64,000 bases of DNA from Amycolatopsis palatopharyngis (lineage in GTDB: Bacteria; Actinomycetota; Actinomycetes; Mycobacteriales; Pseudonocardiaceae): the NCBI RefSeq assembly GCF_003385185.1, contig NZ_PQHZ01000006.1, positions 1 to 64,000 of the forward strand. The letters run 5' to 3'. Below, piece after piece: positions 17,097 through 26,115 of this stretch. Below the pieces are notes generated by a model that saw only the letters and a list, made by a program, of their open reading frames with translations, ran no database searches and had not been told where the DNA came from. Both the position numbers and the translations under genes were made by a program. The first letter of the stretch is position 1. The number at the start of each line of letters is the position of its first letter.

Positions 17097-17783
17097 ATGG
17101 GGAAGTACGACCCGCTGCGCGACCATCTCGCCGCGAGGCGGGACGACGTCGCCGAGATGCGAATGACCTTCACCGAGATCGAGCAGCTGGTCGGCGCACT
17201 GCCTGCCGAGGCCCGGTCACACCGGGCTTGGTGGGCCAACGACTCGAAGATCGAGGCGCGAGCCTGGCGAGCCGCGGGATGGCATGTCGAGATGGTGGAT
17301 CAGGCCGGCGAGCAGGTCGTGTTCTCCAGGGGCGTGCTGGGCGCGATCGGATACGCGGAGCCCGTGCGCCCCGCTCCTGACGCCTGGTTGTCGGGAGCAC
17401 AGGTGCGAGCCATCGTGGTCCGCTACCTCACCACCGCCGGGTGGACGATCCTGCGTGCGGCCGACGAGGTCCTGGCCTCGCGTACGGGCCGGACACTCGC
17501 CGTCCAGGTCGTCGGTTCGCCAGGCCCCGCGGCAACGCCCGCGAGGGTCCGGCACGGATACGCCGCCGCGCTGCTGGGCGCGATGCGGTCCCGCGAAGCC
17601 GCCGAATCCGGCGAACTCGACACCGCGCTGGCGTTGCCCGACTCGGTCGCGTACAGGGACCTGGTCGACAGCACGCTGTCCAGCCTTTCGGACCTCGGGG
17701 TCTCGGTCCTGTTCGTCCGGGCGGACGGGCACGTCGACATCGCTGTGGGCAGACATCCCGCCGGATCCGCTCCCCTCCGGTGA
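17097..17783 (+). CDS. DUF7662-like domain protein
   Basis: A 228-residue protein. The first 80 residues (GKYDPLRDHL, FTEIEQLVGALPAEARSH, then RAWWANDSKIEARAWRAAGW) match the small DUF7662 domain found alone or fused to nuclease or DNA-related proteins. The remainder (WTILRAADEVLASRTGRTLA, then VSVLFVRADGHVDIAVGRH) has an alternating strand/helix pattern that recalls a compact restriction-endonuclease-like fold, but I cannot identify catalytic residues with confidence. ATG 17097 follows GGGAGGAG. Function unknown. Confidence 0.6.
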   Translation: MGKYDPLRDHLAARRDDVAEMRMTFTEIEQLVGALPAEARSHRAWWANDSKIEARAWRAAGWHVEMVDQAGEQVVFSRGVLGAIGYAEPVRPAPDAWLSGAQVRAIVVRYLTTAGWTILRAADEVLASRTGRTLAVQVVGSPGPAATPARVRHGYAAALLGAMRSREAAESGELDTALALPDSVAYRDLVDSTLSSLSDLGVSVLFVRADGHVDIAVGRHPAGSAPLR

Positions 17784-17853
17784 CAGTCGACTCCGTGGTC
17801 GCCGCGATTCTCGCCAGGTCGCTGGACGAGCGGTGCGCCGGTACCGTGAGGAC

Positions 17854-18096
17854 ATGGCTGACGACGACATCTTCGGCCGCATCGATCAGCTGGTCGACGA
17901 GGAACGCGAGCTACGTTCCCGGGCTGTCGGCAGCGGATTGAGCGACTCGGACTCCCAGCGCCTCCGGCACCTGGAAGAGCGCCTTGACCAGTGCTGGGAC
18001 CTGCTGCGTCAGCGTCGCGCACGCGACGACTTCCCGGACAACGCGGAGGAACCGGCGGTTCGTCCGGTCGACGAGGTCGAGTCCTACCGGCAGTGA
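17854..18096 (+). CDS. DUF2630 family protein
   Basis: An 80-residue helical protein that closely fits DUF2630: DDDIFGRIDQLVDEEREL, LRHLEERLDQCWDLLRQRRA and VRPVDEVESY. The family is confined mostly to actinobacteria and has no known function. The ATG lies 71 nt after the previous gene. Confidence 0.85.
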   Translation: MADDDIFGRIDQLVDEERELRSRAVGSGLSDSDSQRLRHLEERLDQCWDLLRQRRARDDFPDNAEEPAVRPVDEVESYRQ

Positions 18097-18108
18097 TCCA
18101 TCATGGCT

Positions 18109-19077
18109 TCAGCCGACCTCGGGGGCGGCAGCCGAGCGAGTGTCGCAGGCCGAGACGGTGGCCTCCTCGAAACCCTTGCGGGCCCAGTCGGCCTGGTTCT
18201 CCCTGGTGCCATGGGTCTGGCTGTCGGCCCAGTTGTGGAAGTCCTCCACGGCGGCTTTCGCGTCGGTGTCGCTGATCGAACCGCGTCCCGCCGCGCTCTC
18301 GAGGAACAGGCCGGCGAAACAGTTGGCCTGCAGTTCGAACCGGCGGCCCAGTTCGAGGTCGCCGCTGCTGCCGGCCTCGAACGTGCCCAGCTCCGCGTTC
18401 ACACGGTCCATGATGCCGCTCATCCGCTGCACGTGATGGCCGTACTCGTGGGCGAGGGTCGCCAGGTGTGCGGAGCGATTGAGGTCAAGACCTTCGAGCA
18501 CCCTGGTGATCGGCAGGTAGATCATTTCGTTCGCGCCGCAGTACAGCGCGGTGACCTTCGTCGAGGGCGGGAGTAAGCCGCATTCGGTGACCGGATCGTC
18601 GGACAACCTCAGGCCGACCTCGCTGAACGGCCGGTCCGCCTCCTCGATCACCGGTCGCCAGGCTCGTTCGAGACATTCGATCTCGGCCAGGTAGAAGGCG
18701 CGCAGCGCCTCCCGGTCGCCGCCGAGTTCGGGCAGGTCGCAGCTCACCCTCGGCAGGCTCGTACCGGTGGCCAGCAGCCGGTCTACCCGGGAGCCCGGGT
18801 CCTTGGCGCCCATCGGAGCCGCCGCCGACGCGTTCGTGTCGTCTGGGCCGGCCACCGAACTGATCAGGAACACGACGCCGAGAACCAGCGCCAGTACCCC
18901 GGCTACCGAGAGGACCGGCCCACGACCGGTTCGTTCCGTCTCCGGCTCGGATACGTGAGCGGCCTGCTGGGCCAGGTCGCCGGACGACTGCCGCGGCGCG
19001 AGCGGCAGGTCGTCGTCGATCAGCGGACGCGACCCCTCCGAGCCACGCCGACTTTCCCCCTCAACGTTCACAGGCAC
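18109..19077 (-). CDS. Membrane-anchored zinc metallopeptidase (YpfJ-like)
   Basis: A 322-residue protein with a cytoplasmic N-terminus, one transmembrane segment (VLSVAGVLALVLGVVFLISS, residues 55-75) and an extracellular peptidase domain. The zinc site is HEYGHHVQRMSG (HExxH) with a downstream glutamate in RFELQANCFAGLF, as in neutral zinc metallopeptidases of the YpfJ family. Conserved cysteines in SCDLPE, IECLER, ECGLL and YCGANE could form disulfides. The start is GTG 19077; a GTG two codons on is also possible. Convergent with the DUF2630 gene. Confidence 0.85.
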   Translation of the reverse strand: MPVNVEGESRRGSEGSRPLIDDDLPLAPRQSSGDLAQQAAHVSEPETERTGRGPVLSVAGVLALVLGVVFLISSVAGPDDTNASAAAPMGAKDPGSRVDRLLATGTSLPRVSCDLPELGGDREALRAFYLAEIECLERAWRPVIEEADRPFSEVGLRLSDDPVTECGLLPPSTKVTALYCGANEMIYLPITRVLEGLDLNRSAHLATLAHEYGHHVQRMSGIMDRVNAELGTFEAGSSGDLELGRRFELQANCFAGLFLESAAGRGSISDTDAKAAVEDFHNWADSQTHGTRENQADWARKGFEEATVSACDTRSAAAPEVG

Positions 19078-19200
19078 CCCGCGTAGCAGTCGAATGTCGC
19101 CGCGCCCCCACGCGAACCAGTGCCAGCATAATCGCGAAGGTCGATTAATCCTAGATCGGAACGGAAACAGACCCTGGTGAACACGTACCGCAGCGTAGCG

Positions 19201-20514
19201 TTACAGCCCGCTCGGGTATGTCTCCGCCTCACCACCCGCATCGGGTTCCCATGGATGCAAAGGCACCAACGCACTAGACCGATCGCAGTACACGAACGCG
19301 TCGTATCGCTGCGAGAGCACCGTCGGTACGTACCCGCCAGTTCGCTGCCGCTGCGGGTCGTACACAACGCCGATCGCCCGGTGCCCGCGTTCCCGCTCGG
19401 CCCATGCGGGCGGCGCGTCCGAGTCGAAAACGAACAGGCTGTCCCGGTCCGGCGCCGCCTGGTTGAGCAACTCCTCGGTGCTACCCGGCTGCGCGGGCGG
19501 CACGGTTGCCCTGCGCACCGGCCCGCCCCAGTGCGGGGACCCGATGACGCTGCCGCAGTACGTGCCGAACCCGACCGCGACAGCCCCGTCGCGCTCGTGC
19601 CGCTGGCGTACCAGCTGCCCCACGTTCACCATGCCCGCGTCCGCCATGTCCGTGGCTCTGGCATCGCCGACGTGCGTGTTGTGCGCCCAGACGATCGCCT
19701 TCGAGTCGGGACCGTAGGCCTCGGCCAGCCGGTCCAGGGTGTCGGTCATGTGCATGTCCCGGATGTTCCAGGCACGGGGACCGCCCCGGACCATCTCCCG
19801 GTAGTAGCGCTCCGCGTCCACCACGACCGCCGCGTTCTGCTCGGCGACGAAGGCGGGACCCAGCCCCGGCGTCGCGCTGAGGCTGGCCCGGTCGCGCAGG
19901 TCGGCCAGCAGCGCGACCACCTCGTCCTGGCAGCCCTCCGGCACCATCGAGGTCGCGACCGCGTACGACTTGGGGTCCTCGTCGTAGGGCTGGAAGCACC
20001 GGTATGCCGACAGTGCGGCCTCGACGTCGTCGGGATGGTGCTCCCGCAGGTAGTCGAGGATGGCGCGCAGCGACTCCCAGAGGCTGTACATGTCAAGGCC
20101 GTGGAAGCCGACGGGCGGATCCTGCTCGCGGGTCTTGTTCATCTCGCGTAGCCATCGCGCGAAGTCCACGACCTCCTCGTTCGCCCACATCCAGGTCGGC
20201 CAGCGCTCGAAGCCCCAGAGCACCTGTTCCGGATCGTTCGGCACCCCCGCGACGCCGGAGACGCAGCAGTGCAGCTGGTGGCAGTCCGGCCAGTCGCCCT
20301 CCACGGCCACGAAGGAGAACCCACGTTCGGCGATCAGCCGTTTGGTCAGTTCGGATCGCCAGCGGTAGAACTCGGCGGTACCGTGCGAGGCCTCGCCGAG
20401 CAGGACAAACCGCGCGTCGCCGATCCGGTCGAGCAGCGGATCGAGGTCCTGCGGGCTCAGCAGCGGCAGCGCCTGCGTTCGTGCCTGCTGAACCTCGGTG
20501 TCGTCATCGGTCAT
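19201..20514 (-). CDS. Erythromycin esterase family protein
   Basis: A 437-residue member of the erythromycin esterase (EreA/EreB) family, which hydrolyses macrolactones or other esters using a metal-independent histidine. Near the N-terminus are FVLLGEASHGTAEFYRWRS and FVAVEGDWPD, which carry the conserved Glu/His residues; later VWAHNTHVGDAR supplies the second conserved His pair. A true macrolide target cannot be claimed: most environmental members have no known substrate. It follows a phosphoribosyltransferase gene on the same strand, and these two domains occur fused in some bacteria (recalled, not checked). Confidence 0.85.
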   Translation of the reverse strand: MTDDDTEVQQARTQALPLLSPQDLDPLLDRIGDARFVLLGEASHGTAEFYRWRSELTKRLIAERGFSFVAVEGDWPDCHQLHCCVSGVAGVPNDPEQVLWGFERWPTWMWANEEVVDFARWLREMNKTREQDPPVGFHGLDMYSLWESLRAILDYLREHHPDDVEAALSAYRCFQPYDEDPKSYAVATSMVPEGCQDEVVALLADLRDRASLSATPGLGPAFVAEQNAAVVVDAERYYREMVRGGPRAWNIRDMHMTDTLDRLAEAYGPDSKAIVWAHNTHVGDARATDMADAGMVNVGQLVRQRHERDGAVAVGFGTYCGSVIGSPHWGGPVRRATVPPAQPGSTEELLNQAAPDRDSLFVFDSDAPPAWAERERGHRAIGVVYDPQRQRTGGYVPTVLSQRYDAFVYCDRSSALVPLHPWEPDAGGEAETYPSGL

Positions 20515-20558
20515 CGCTCACCGCCCACCCGTGTTGTCGCTGTCGTCTTCGTCGGCCT

Positions 20559-20580
20559 CGCACTTTCCCGGGAAAGTGCG
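20559..20580. repeat. Palindrome family 1 between esterase and phosphoribosyltransferase genes
   Basis: Perfect 22-bp copy (core CACTTTCCCGGGAAAGTG) in the 102-nt gap between two minus-strand genes, 36 nt beyond the stop of the phosphoribosyltransferase gene. Confidence 0.9.
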
Positions 20581-20616
20581 AGGGGGAACCACCACGAACG
20601 AACGGGGTAGTGGTGG

Positions 20617-21279
20617 TCATCGGCTCCTCGACATGCCCAGTGCCGCGAGTACCTCCTCGTCGGTGGTCTGACTGAAGTCGCCATACCACTGACCGACCGA
20701 CTGGAACTCGTGCGGCTGGGACAGGCAGATCACCTCGTCCGCCTCGTCGTGCACCGCGGCGGCCGCCTGCGACGAGGCGACCGGCACCGCGAGGGTGACA
20801 GTCGCGGGCCGCTGCTCCCGCAGCGCGCGCAGCGCCGCGGTGGCGGTGGCGCCGGTCGCGAGACCGTCGTCGACCAGGATCACGTCCCGATCGTCGCGGG
20901 ACTCCGGCGACCGGTCCGCGTGGTACACCGTCTCCCTGCGGCGCGCCTCCGCCTGCTCCCGCTCACAGATGTCGAACAACTGCTGTCTGGTGAGTCCGAG
21001 TTTGGCCAGGAGCATGTCGTCGTAGGTCGCAGGACCGTCCGCCGTGATCGCGCCGACGCCGAGTTCCGGACGGCCGGGAGCACCGATCTTGCGGGCGACC
21101 ACGACGTCGAGAGCAGCGCCGAGCCGGTCGGCGATCTCCACGGCCACGGGAACCCCGCCGCGGGCCAGGCCGAGCACCAGCGGGCGGGACCACTGCCTGT
21201 GCGCCAGTACCTCGGCCAGGTCCCGGCCCGCCTCGCCGCGGTCGGCGAAGACGGGGCCTCTGCTCGTCGTGCGTGTCAT
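20617..21279 (-). CDS. Phosphoribosyltransferase family protein
   Basis: A 220-residue type I phosphoribosyltransferase. The PRPP-binding motif is VILVDDGLATGATATAALRAL (13-residue core DVILVDDGLATGA), with RPLVLGLARGGVPVA and ARKIGAPGRPELGVGAI near the N-terminus, the pattern of stress-associated PRTases. The ATG at 21279 has GGGGTGG eight nt upstream and is preferred to the GTG at 21288. It is the upstream neighbour of the erythromycin esterase gene and downstream of a PEBP gene, all on the minus strand. Confidence 0.85.
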   Translation of the reverse strand: MTRTTSRGPVFADRGEAGRDLAEVLAHRQWSRPLVLGLARGGVPVAVEIADRLGAALDVVVARKIGAPGRPELGVGAITADGPATYDDMLLAKLGLTRQQLFDICEREQAEARRRETVYHADRSPESRDDRDVILVDDGLATGATATAALRALREQRPATVTLAVPVASSQAAAAVHDEADEVICLSQPHEFQSVGQWYGDFSQTTDEEVLAALGMSRSR

Positions 21280-21313
21280 GGGATCCACCCCGTTTCTTTT
21301 CTGGATTCGAGGC

Positions 21314-21991
21314 TCAGCGGCCGAAGAGCCCGACGAGGTTGCCGCTGGAGATGACGTGACCCTCCATGGCCGCGTGCACTCGCTCGGCCCCCGGCGCCTC
21401 GATCAGTCCGAGCGGCTCGTCCACAGCGCACAGCCGGAAGAAGTAGCGGTGTGGTTCGTCGCCGACCGGCGGCTGGGGGCCACCCCAGCCGAGTTCACCG
21501 AAACCGTTGCGGCCCGCGGAACCACCTGGTGACTCGCCCTCGTCGACGCCGGTGGAGCCGGGAGCGATGCCGGTGACCACCCAGTGCACGAACGTGCCGT
21601 TCGGTGCGTCCGGGTCCTCACACAGCAGCACCAGTTCCCTGGTCCCGTCCGGGATACCGCCCCACTCCAGCGGTGGCGACATGTTGCCGCCCGAGTAGGA
21701 GTAACGGTCCGGAATCAGGGTGTGGTCGTTGAACGCCGAACTGCGCAGCTCCACCTGGGTCGAGAGTGGGCGCGGCGGGTCGTCGATGCCGGGCGAGCCC
21801 TGGCTCGTGCCCCTGGTGCCCTGTGGACCGGCGGCGCGCTCCGGGTCGCCGAGCGGGCGCGGCGGGTTCTCCCGCTGCAGGTCCGCGTTCGCGGCCCGGT
21901 CGGCGTGCTGGTCGGGCGCCTCGCCCGCGTCGTACTCGTCACGCAGGCGAGTGCGCTTGATGTCGTACTTGTGGCTTCCGGGATCAGGCAT
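21314..21991 (-). CDS. YbhB/YbcL family PEBP-like protein
   Basis: A 225-residue protein with a disordered N-terminal extension (residues 1-75, rich in Asp, Arg, Pro) and a phosphatidylethanolamine-binding-protein domain: VELRSSAFNDHTLIPDRYSY, the ligand-binding LCEDPDAPNGTFVHWVV (DPDxP and HW), and HRYFFRLCAVDEPL. Bacterial YbhB/YbcL proteins have no settled function. The ATG at 21991 follows GAGGAGGAG. Confidence 0.85.
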   Translation of the reverse strand: MPDPGSHKYDIKRTRLRDEYDAGEAPDQHADRAANADLQRENPPRPLGDPERAAGPQGTRGTSQGSPGIDDPPRPLSTQVELRSSAFNDHTLIPDRYSYSGGNMSPPLEWGGIPDGTRELVLLCEDPDAPNGTFVHWVVTGIAPGSTGVDEGESPGGSAGRNGFGELGWGGPQPPVGDEPHRYFFRLCAVDEPLGLIEAPGAERVHAAMEGHVISSGNLVGLFGR

Positions 21992-22078
21992 GCGCTCCTC
22001 CTCGCCGGTTGTCTCCAACCAGCGGGTACCCGAGCCTCGCCGCCGCACACGTGCTCAGGCGAGGCTCGGGCAGGAGCG

Positions 22079-23785
22079 TCAGGAACGGAACTGGTCGTCG
22101 CGGTACTCGCGGGCGCCACGCTGCTCGGCGGTGGACTCGTCCTGTTCGCGGGCCCGCAGCTCGACCCGGCGGATCTTGCCGGAGATCGTCTTCGGCAGTT
22201 CGGTGAACTCCAGCCGCCGGATCCGCTTGTACGGCGCGAGGTGCTCCCTGGCGTAGCGCAGGATGGCCTCGGCGGTGTTCTCGTCCTCGGCCCAGCCGGA
22301 GGCCAGCACCACGTAGGCCTTCGGCACGGCGAGGCGCACCGGGTCCGGCGAGGGAACGACGGCGGCCTCGGCAACGGCCTCGTGCTCGAGCAGCACGCTC
22401 TCCAGTTCGAACGGGGAGATGCGGTAGTCCGAGGCCTTGAACACGTCGTCGGTGCGTCCGACGTAGGTGATGTAGCCGTCCTCGTCGCGGGATCCGACGT
22501 CACCGGTGTGGTAGTACCCGTCGCGCATGACCTCGGCATTGCGCTCGTCATCACCGTGGTAGCCGACCATCAGCCCGAGGGGGCGCTGGGACAGGTCGAT
22601 GCAGATCTCCCCGTCCTGCCCCGGCTGACCGGTGGCCGGGTCCACGAGCGCGATCACGTAGCCGGGGGTAGCGCGGCCCATCGAACCCGGCTTGATCCGC
22701 TGGCCGGGGGTGTTCGCCACCTGCACGGTGGTCTCCGTCTGGCCGTACCCGTCCCGGATGGTGATGCCCCAGGCCTTCTCCACCTGTTCGATCACCTCGG
22801 GGTTGAGCGGTTCGCCTGCTCCGACCACCTTGCGCGGCGGCGTCGCGAGCTTCGTCAGGTCTGCCTGGATGAGCATGCGCCAGACCGTCGGGGGCGCGCA
22901 GAAGCTACTCACCCCGCAACGATCCATTTCGGACAGCAAGCGGTCGGCGTCGAAGCGGGAGTAGTTGTGAATGAAGACCGTCGCTCCCGCGTTCCACGGT
23001 GCGAAGACGTTGCTCCAGGCGTGTTTGGCCCAGCCGGGGGAGGAGATGTTGAGGTGCACGTCGCCCGGCTCGAGACCGATCCAGAACATTGTGGACAGGT
23101 GGCCGACAGGGTAGGAGGCGTGTGTGTGCTCCACCAGTTTCGGCTTCGCCGTGGTACCGGAGGTGAAGTACAGCAGCAGTGGATCGGTGGCCTTCGTCGT
23201 TCCGTCGGGACGGAACTCGCCGCCCTGCGCGTCCGCGTCGCGGTAGCTGTGCCATCCGGACACCGGCTCGCCGACCGCCACGCGCGTGTAGTCACCGGGC
23301 ACCGCGTCGAACTTTTCCGCGTCGGCTGAGCCGACCACGACGTGCTTCGCGCCGCCGCGCTCGATGCGGTCGACCAGGTCGGCGGGGGCAAGCAGGGTTG
23401 TCGCGGGGATGACCACGGCGCCGAGCTTCATCGCCGCGAGCATCGTCTCCCACAGCTCGACCTGGTTGCCGAGCATGAGCACGATCCGGTCACCGCGGCG
23501 CACGCCGAGCCCGGCAAGCCAGTTCGCCACCTTGTTGGAGCGCTCGGCCAGTTCGGCGAACGTCCAGCGACCCTCGCTGCCGTCCTCCTCGACGATCCAC
23601 AGTGCGGCGCGGTCGGCGCTGCCGGGCTCACTCGCGAGAGTGTCGAACCAGTCCAGCGCCCAGTTGAACTCGTCCAGTTCCGGCCACCGGAACTCCCGGT
23701 AGGCGGTGTCGTAGTCCTCCAGGTGACGCAGCAGGAACTCGCGCGCGTCGCGAAACGCCTGAATGCTCGAAGCGGAAGCGGCCAT
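22079..23785 (-). CDS. AMP-binding acyl-CoA synthetase (medium-chain type)
   Basis: A 568-residue adenylate-forming ligase of the acetyl/medium-chain acyl-CoA synthetase type. Motifs: LLYFTSGTTAKPKLVEHTH, DGYGQTETT, YHTGDVGSRDEDGYITYVGR and the C-terminal catalytic lysine in ELPKTISGKIRRVELR. Substrate is probably a medium-chain or branched fatty acid; this is inferred. The ATG at 23785 has GGGAGAG upstream. It is divergent from a GAF-LuxR regulator across an 18-bp perfect palindrome. Confidence 0.85.
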   Translation of the reverse strand: MAASASSIQAFRDAREFLLRHLEDYDTAYREFRWPELDEFNWALDWFDTLASEPGSADRAALWIVEEDGSEGRWTFAELAERSNKVANWLAGLGVRRGDRIVLMLGNQVELWETMLAAMKLGAVVIPATTLLAPADLVDRIERGGAKHVVVGSADAEKFDAVPGDYTRVAVGEPVSGWHSYRDADAQGGEFRPDGTTKATDPLLLYFTSGTTAKPKLVEHTHASYPVGHLSTMFWIGLEPGDVHLNISSPGWAKHAWSNVFAPWNAGATVFIHNYSRFDADRLLSEMDRCGVSSFCAPPTVWRMLIQADLTKLATPPRKVVGAGEPLNPEVIEQVEKAWGITIRDGYGQTETTVQVANTPGQRIKPGSMGRATPGYVIALVDPATGQPGQDGEICIDLSQRPLGLMVGYHGDDERNAEVMRDGYYHTGDVGSRDEDGYITYVGRTDDVFKASDYRISPFELESVLLEHEAVAEAAVVPSPDPVRLAVPKAYVVLASGWAEDENTAEAILRYAREHLAPYKRIRRLEFTELPKTISGKIRRVELRAREQDESTAEQRGAREYRDDQFRS

Positions 23786-23851
23786 GTTGTTCTCTCCCGA
23801 GGTGCGGACGGGCAATGAGTAGGATCGTGCGATCCGCCGAGGGCGCCGCAC

Positions 23852-23869
23852 CACCCCCGATCGGGGGTG
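23852..23869. promoter_or_regulatory. Perfect 18-bp palindrome between divergent synthetase and regulator
   Basis: CACCCCCGATCGGGGGTG is a perfect palindrome centred midway between the acyl-CoA synthetase start (23785) and the regulator start (23900). It is the likely operator of the neighbouring GAF-LuxR regulator and could control both genes. Confidence 0.65.
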
Positions 23870-23899
23870 ACGTGGCTGATCGCCGATGGAGGTGATCGC

Positions 23900-24760
23900 G
23901 TGGTGGGCGAGGCACGCCTGCGCGACGACCGGGTCGCGATCCGTGCTGCGCTGCTCCAGCTGCGCAGGGAGACGGGTCTTCCCGTGACGTTCGGTGGCCC
24001 GGTGCTGCGGGAGCGGCGGCTGCAGCTGTCCGAACTCGTCGGCACGGTCACCAACTCCTTGCAGGGCCTGGCCGTGGCACCCGGATCCGGGCTGGGTGGC
24101 AAGGTCGTGGCGTTGGGCCGGGTGCTGGCACTGAATGACTATCCCAGTGCGCGGGGGATCACGCACGACTACGACGCGGCCGTCGGCGCGGAGGGACTGC
24201 GAGCGATCATCGCGGTTCCCGTCGTGGTGCGCCGCACCGTGCGCGGAGTGCTCTACGGCGCCGCTCGCAGCACGGCGTCGCTAGGCGACAGGGCCCTCGG
24301 TGCTGCCGTGGACACCGCTCGTGCGCTGGAACAGAACCTCGTCGTCCGCGACGAACTGGACGCACGGCGTGCGAGCGTGCGCGAGGTCGCCGATGCCGGA
24401 CGCGGGGCCTGGACATCCGCCGAGTGGGAGGAGGTGCGCGAGGCCCACACGGAGCTGCGGCTGCTCGCCCAGCGCACCGAGGACGCCGAGTTGCGCACGC
24501 GACTGCAGAGCGTGTGTGAGCGTCTCGCTGCGGCCCAAGGGCCCACCGGCACGCCGCTCCCGGCCGCCGCGCTGACACCGAGGGAACTCGACGTACTCGC
24601 GTGTGTGGCCGCGGGCTGCACCAACGCCGAGTCCGCGAGCAGGCTCGGCCTGCGCCCCGAGACGGTGAAGAGCTACCTCCGGCAGGCCATGCGCAAGCTC
24701 GGCACGCACGGGCGGCTGGAGACGGTCATCGCCGCTAGGCGCGCCGGCCTGCTGCCGTGA
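23900..24760 (+). CDS. GAF-LuxR transcriptional regulator
   Basis: A 286-residue regulator. The first 160 residues form a GAF-like sensor (RRETGLPVTFGGPVL, LRAIIAVPVVVRRTVRGVLY) and the C-terminus a LuxR HTH (LTPRELDVLACVAAGCTNAE, SRLGLRPETVKSYLR). The GTG at 23900 is behind a near-ideal GGAGGTGAT site and is preferred to GTG 23867. Regulators of this type often sit opposite an acyl-CoA synthetase gene, as here, and may sense an acyl-CoA or its acid. Confidence 0.8.
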   Translation: MVGEARLRDDRVAIRAALLQLRRETGLPVTFGGPVLRERRLQLSELVGTVTNSLQGLAVAPGSGLGGKVVALGRVLALNDYPSARGITHDYDAAVGAEGLRAIIAVPVVVRRTVRGVLYGAARSTASLGDRALGAAVDTARALEQNLVVRDELDARRASVREVADAGRGAWTSAEWEEVREAHTELRLLAQRTEDAELRTRLQSVCERLAAAQGPTGTPLPAAALTPRELDVLACVAAGCTNAESASRLGLRPETVKSYLRQAMRKLGTHGRLETVIAARRAGLLP

Positions 24761-24818
24761 TCGCTCGGCGCTTGTCCGAGAACTCAGATCACCACGGCCC
24801 CGCGATTCCCGGTTCTCG

Positions 24819-25715
24819 TCACGCCCTCTCGGGCTGCTGCCTCCTGATCACCATCACCGGGCATTCGGCGTGGTGCAGGAGCGCCTGGCTGGTCGAGCCC
24901 ATCAGCATGCCGCGGAACCCGCCCCTGCCCCGGCTACCCACCACCATCAGCTGGGCGCCACGGCTGCACTCCAGCAGCTGGTGGCGGGGCTTGTCCCGTT
25001 CGACCACCCGGCGGACCCGCACGTCCGGGTAGCGCTCCTGCCAGCCCGCGAGCCGTTCGGCGAGCACCCGCTGCTCGGCTTCCTCCAGCGGCTCCCACTC
25101 GAACTGCAGCCGGGTCTCGCTGAACACCGCCTCGGTGTCCGCGTCGCTCCAGGTGTGCACAGCGAGTACCTCGGTGTCGCGCAGCGCGGCCTCCGCGAAG
25201 GCGTACTCGATCGCGTCCTCGCTCAGCTCACTGCCGTCCACGCCCACCACGACCGGACCGGTGGCGGCGGGCGTGCCGCGTACGGACACGACGGGGCAGT
25301 GGGCGTGTGCGGCCAGCGCGATCGTGGTGGAACCGACCAGCAGCCCGACGAAACCGCCACGGCCCGAGGCGCCCAGCACCACCATCCGGGCCGTCGTCGA
25401 CATCTCGATCAGGAACGGGATGGGGGAGTCGGGAGTGACCTGCGTGTGGATCTCCACGCCTGACTCGGCCGCGGCCACCTGCTCCGCCTCGGCCACGACG
25501 TTGTTCCCGTGCTCCTCCAGCTCGTCCAGCAGCCCGCCCGGCGGTGGGAGCGTGGCGCCGATGTAGAGGTCCGGATACCCCGACGCGCTCACCAGGTGCA
25601 GCGGCGCGTTCCAGCCCTCGGCCTCCCGCGCCGCCCAGCGGACCGCGTCGAGCGCGCGTTCCGATCCGTCCACCCCCACGACGATCGGCGCGTTGCCGTG
25701 CTGTCGCATGGTCAT
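24819..25715 (-). CDS. Tandem-domain universal stress protein
   Basis: A 298-residue protein made of two UspA domains. Domain 1: PIVVGVDGSERALDAVRWA and VVLGASGRGGFVGLLVGST; domain 2: VVVGVDGSELSEDAIEYA and MVVGSRGRGGFRGMLMGSTS. Both carry the GxxGxxG...GST ATP-binding signature. Two-domain Usp proteins in mycobacteria and relatives are linked to hypoxia or dormancy. The ATG at 25715 follows GAGGAGG. Convergent with the LuxR gene. Confidence 0.9.
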   Translation of the reverse strand: MTMRQHGNAPIVVGVDGSERALDAVRWAAREAEGWNAPLHLVSASGYPDLYIGATLPPPGGLLDELEEHGNNVVAEAEQVAAAESGVEIHTQVTPDSPIPFLIEMSTTARMVVLGASGRGGFVGLLVGSTTIALAAHAHCPVVSVRGTPAATGPVVVGVDGSELSEDAIEYAFAEAALRDTEVLAVHTWSDADTEAVFSETRLQFEWEPLEEAEQRVLAERLAGWQERYPDVRVRRVVERDKPRHQLLECSRGAQLMVVGSRGRGGFRGMLMGSTSQALLHHAECPVMVIRRQQPERA

Positions 25716-25847
25716 CGGACCTCCTCGTGCTTCGGGTACCTCTGCGGAGATTGTCCCGCCGGTGATCGCTTCCTGCCGAGTGTTTCGCCGCGGCGATCCT
25801 GGGCATCCGGAGGACGACCGTGCGGGCACGATGTCGAGGAGCCGCTC

Positions 25848-26096
25848 ATGTCACTGGAGGTCGAGCACCTACGCCGCCTGCTGGACGCGGGGCCGGGTGC
25901 ACAACTGATGCTGCGCGAGGGCGACTACGTCCTCACCGGTCCATCCGGAACCGAGGAGGCGAAGGGCGCGCTGCTGGTCATTTCGCGCGCGACGCTGCGC
26001 GACCGCCTCGGTGACTCCCAGGACGGCCCCGACGAGGACAAATTGCGCGAGCAGGTGGCTCTGTTGCGAACCGAACTATCCAGTCTCGGAGCTTGA
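25848..26096 (+). CDS. Small hypothetical protein
   Basis: An 82-residue protein starting at ATG 25848 with GAGGAG upstream. It begins SLEVEHLRRLLDAGPGAQLM, contains a strand-rich middle (EGDYVLTGPSGTEEAKGALL) and ends in a helical DEDKLREQVALLRTELSSLG segment that could dimerise. It precedes the SRPBCC gene by 19 nt. No family recognised. Confidence 0.65.
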   Translation: MSLEVEHLRRLLDAGPGAQLMLREGDYVLTGPSGTEEAKGALLVISRATLRDRLGDSQDGPDEDKLREQVALLRTELSSLGA

Positions 26097-26115
26097 CGAA
26101 CCCGGAGGAGGAGGC

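Noticed and set aside
19201..20514. Macrolide resistance gene.
   Set aside because: The family name comes from EreA/EreB, but environmental members of this length usually have no shown activity on macrolides and there is no resistance context.
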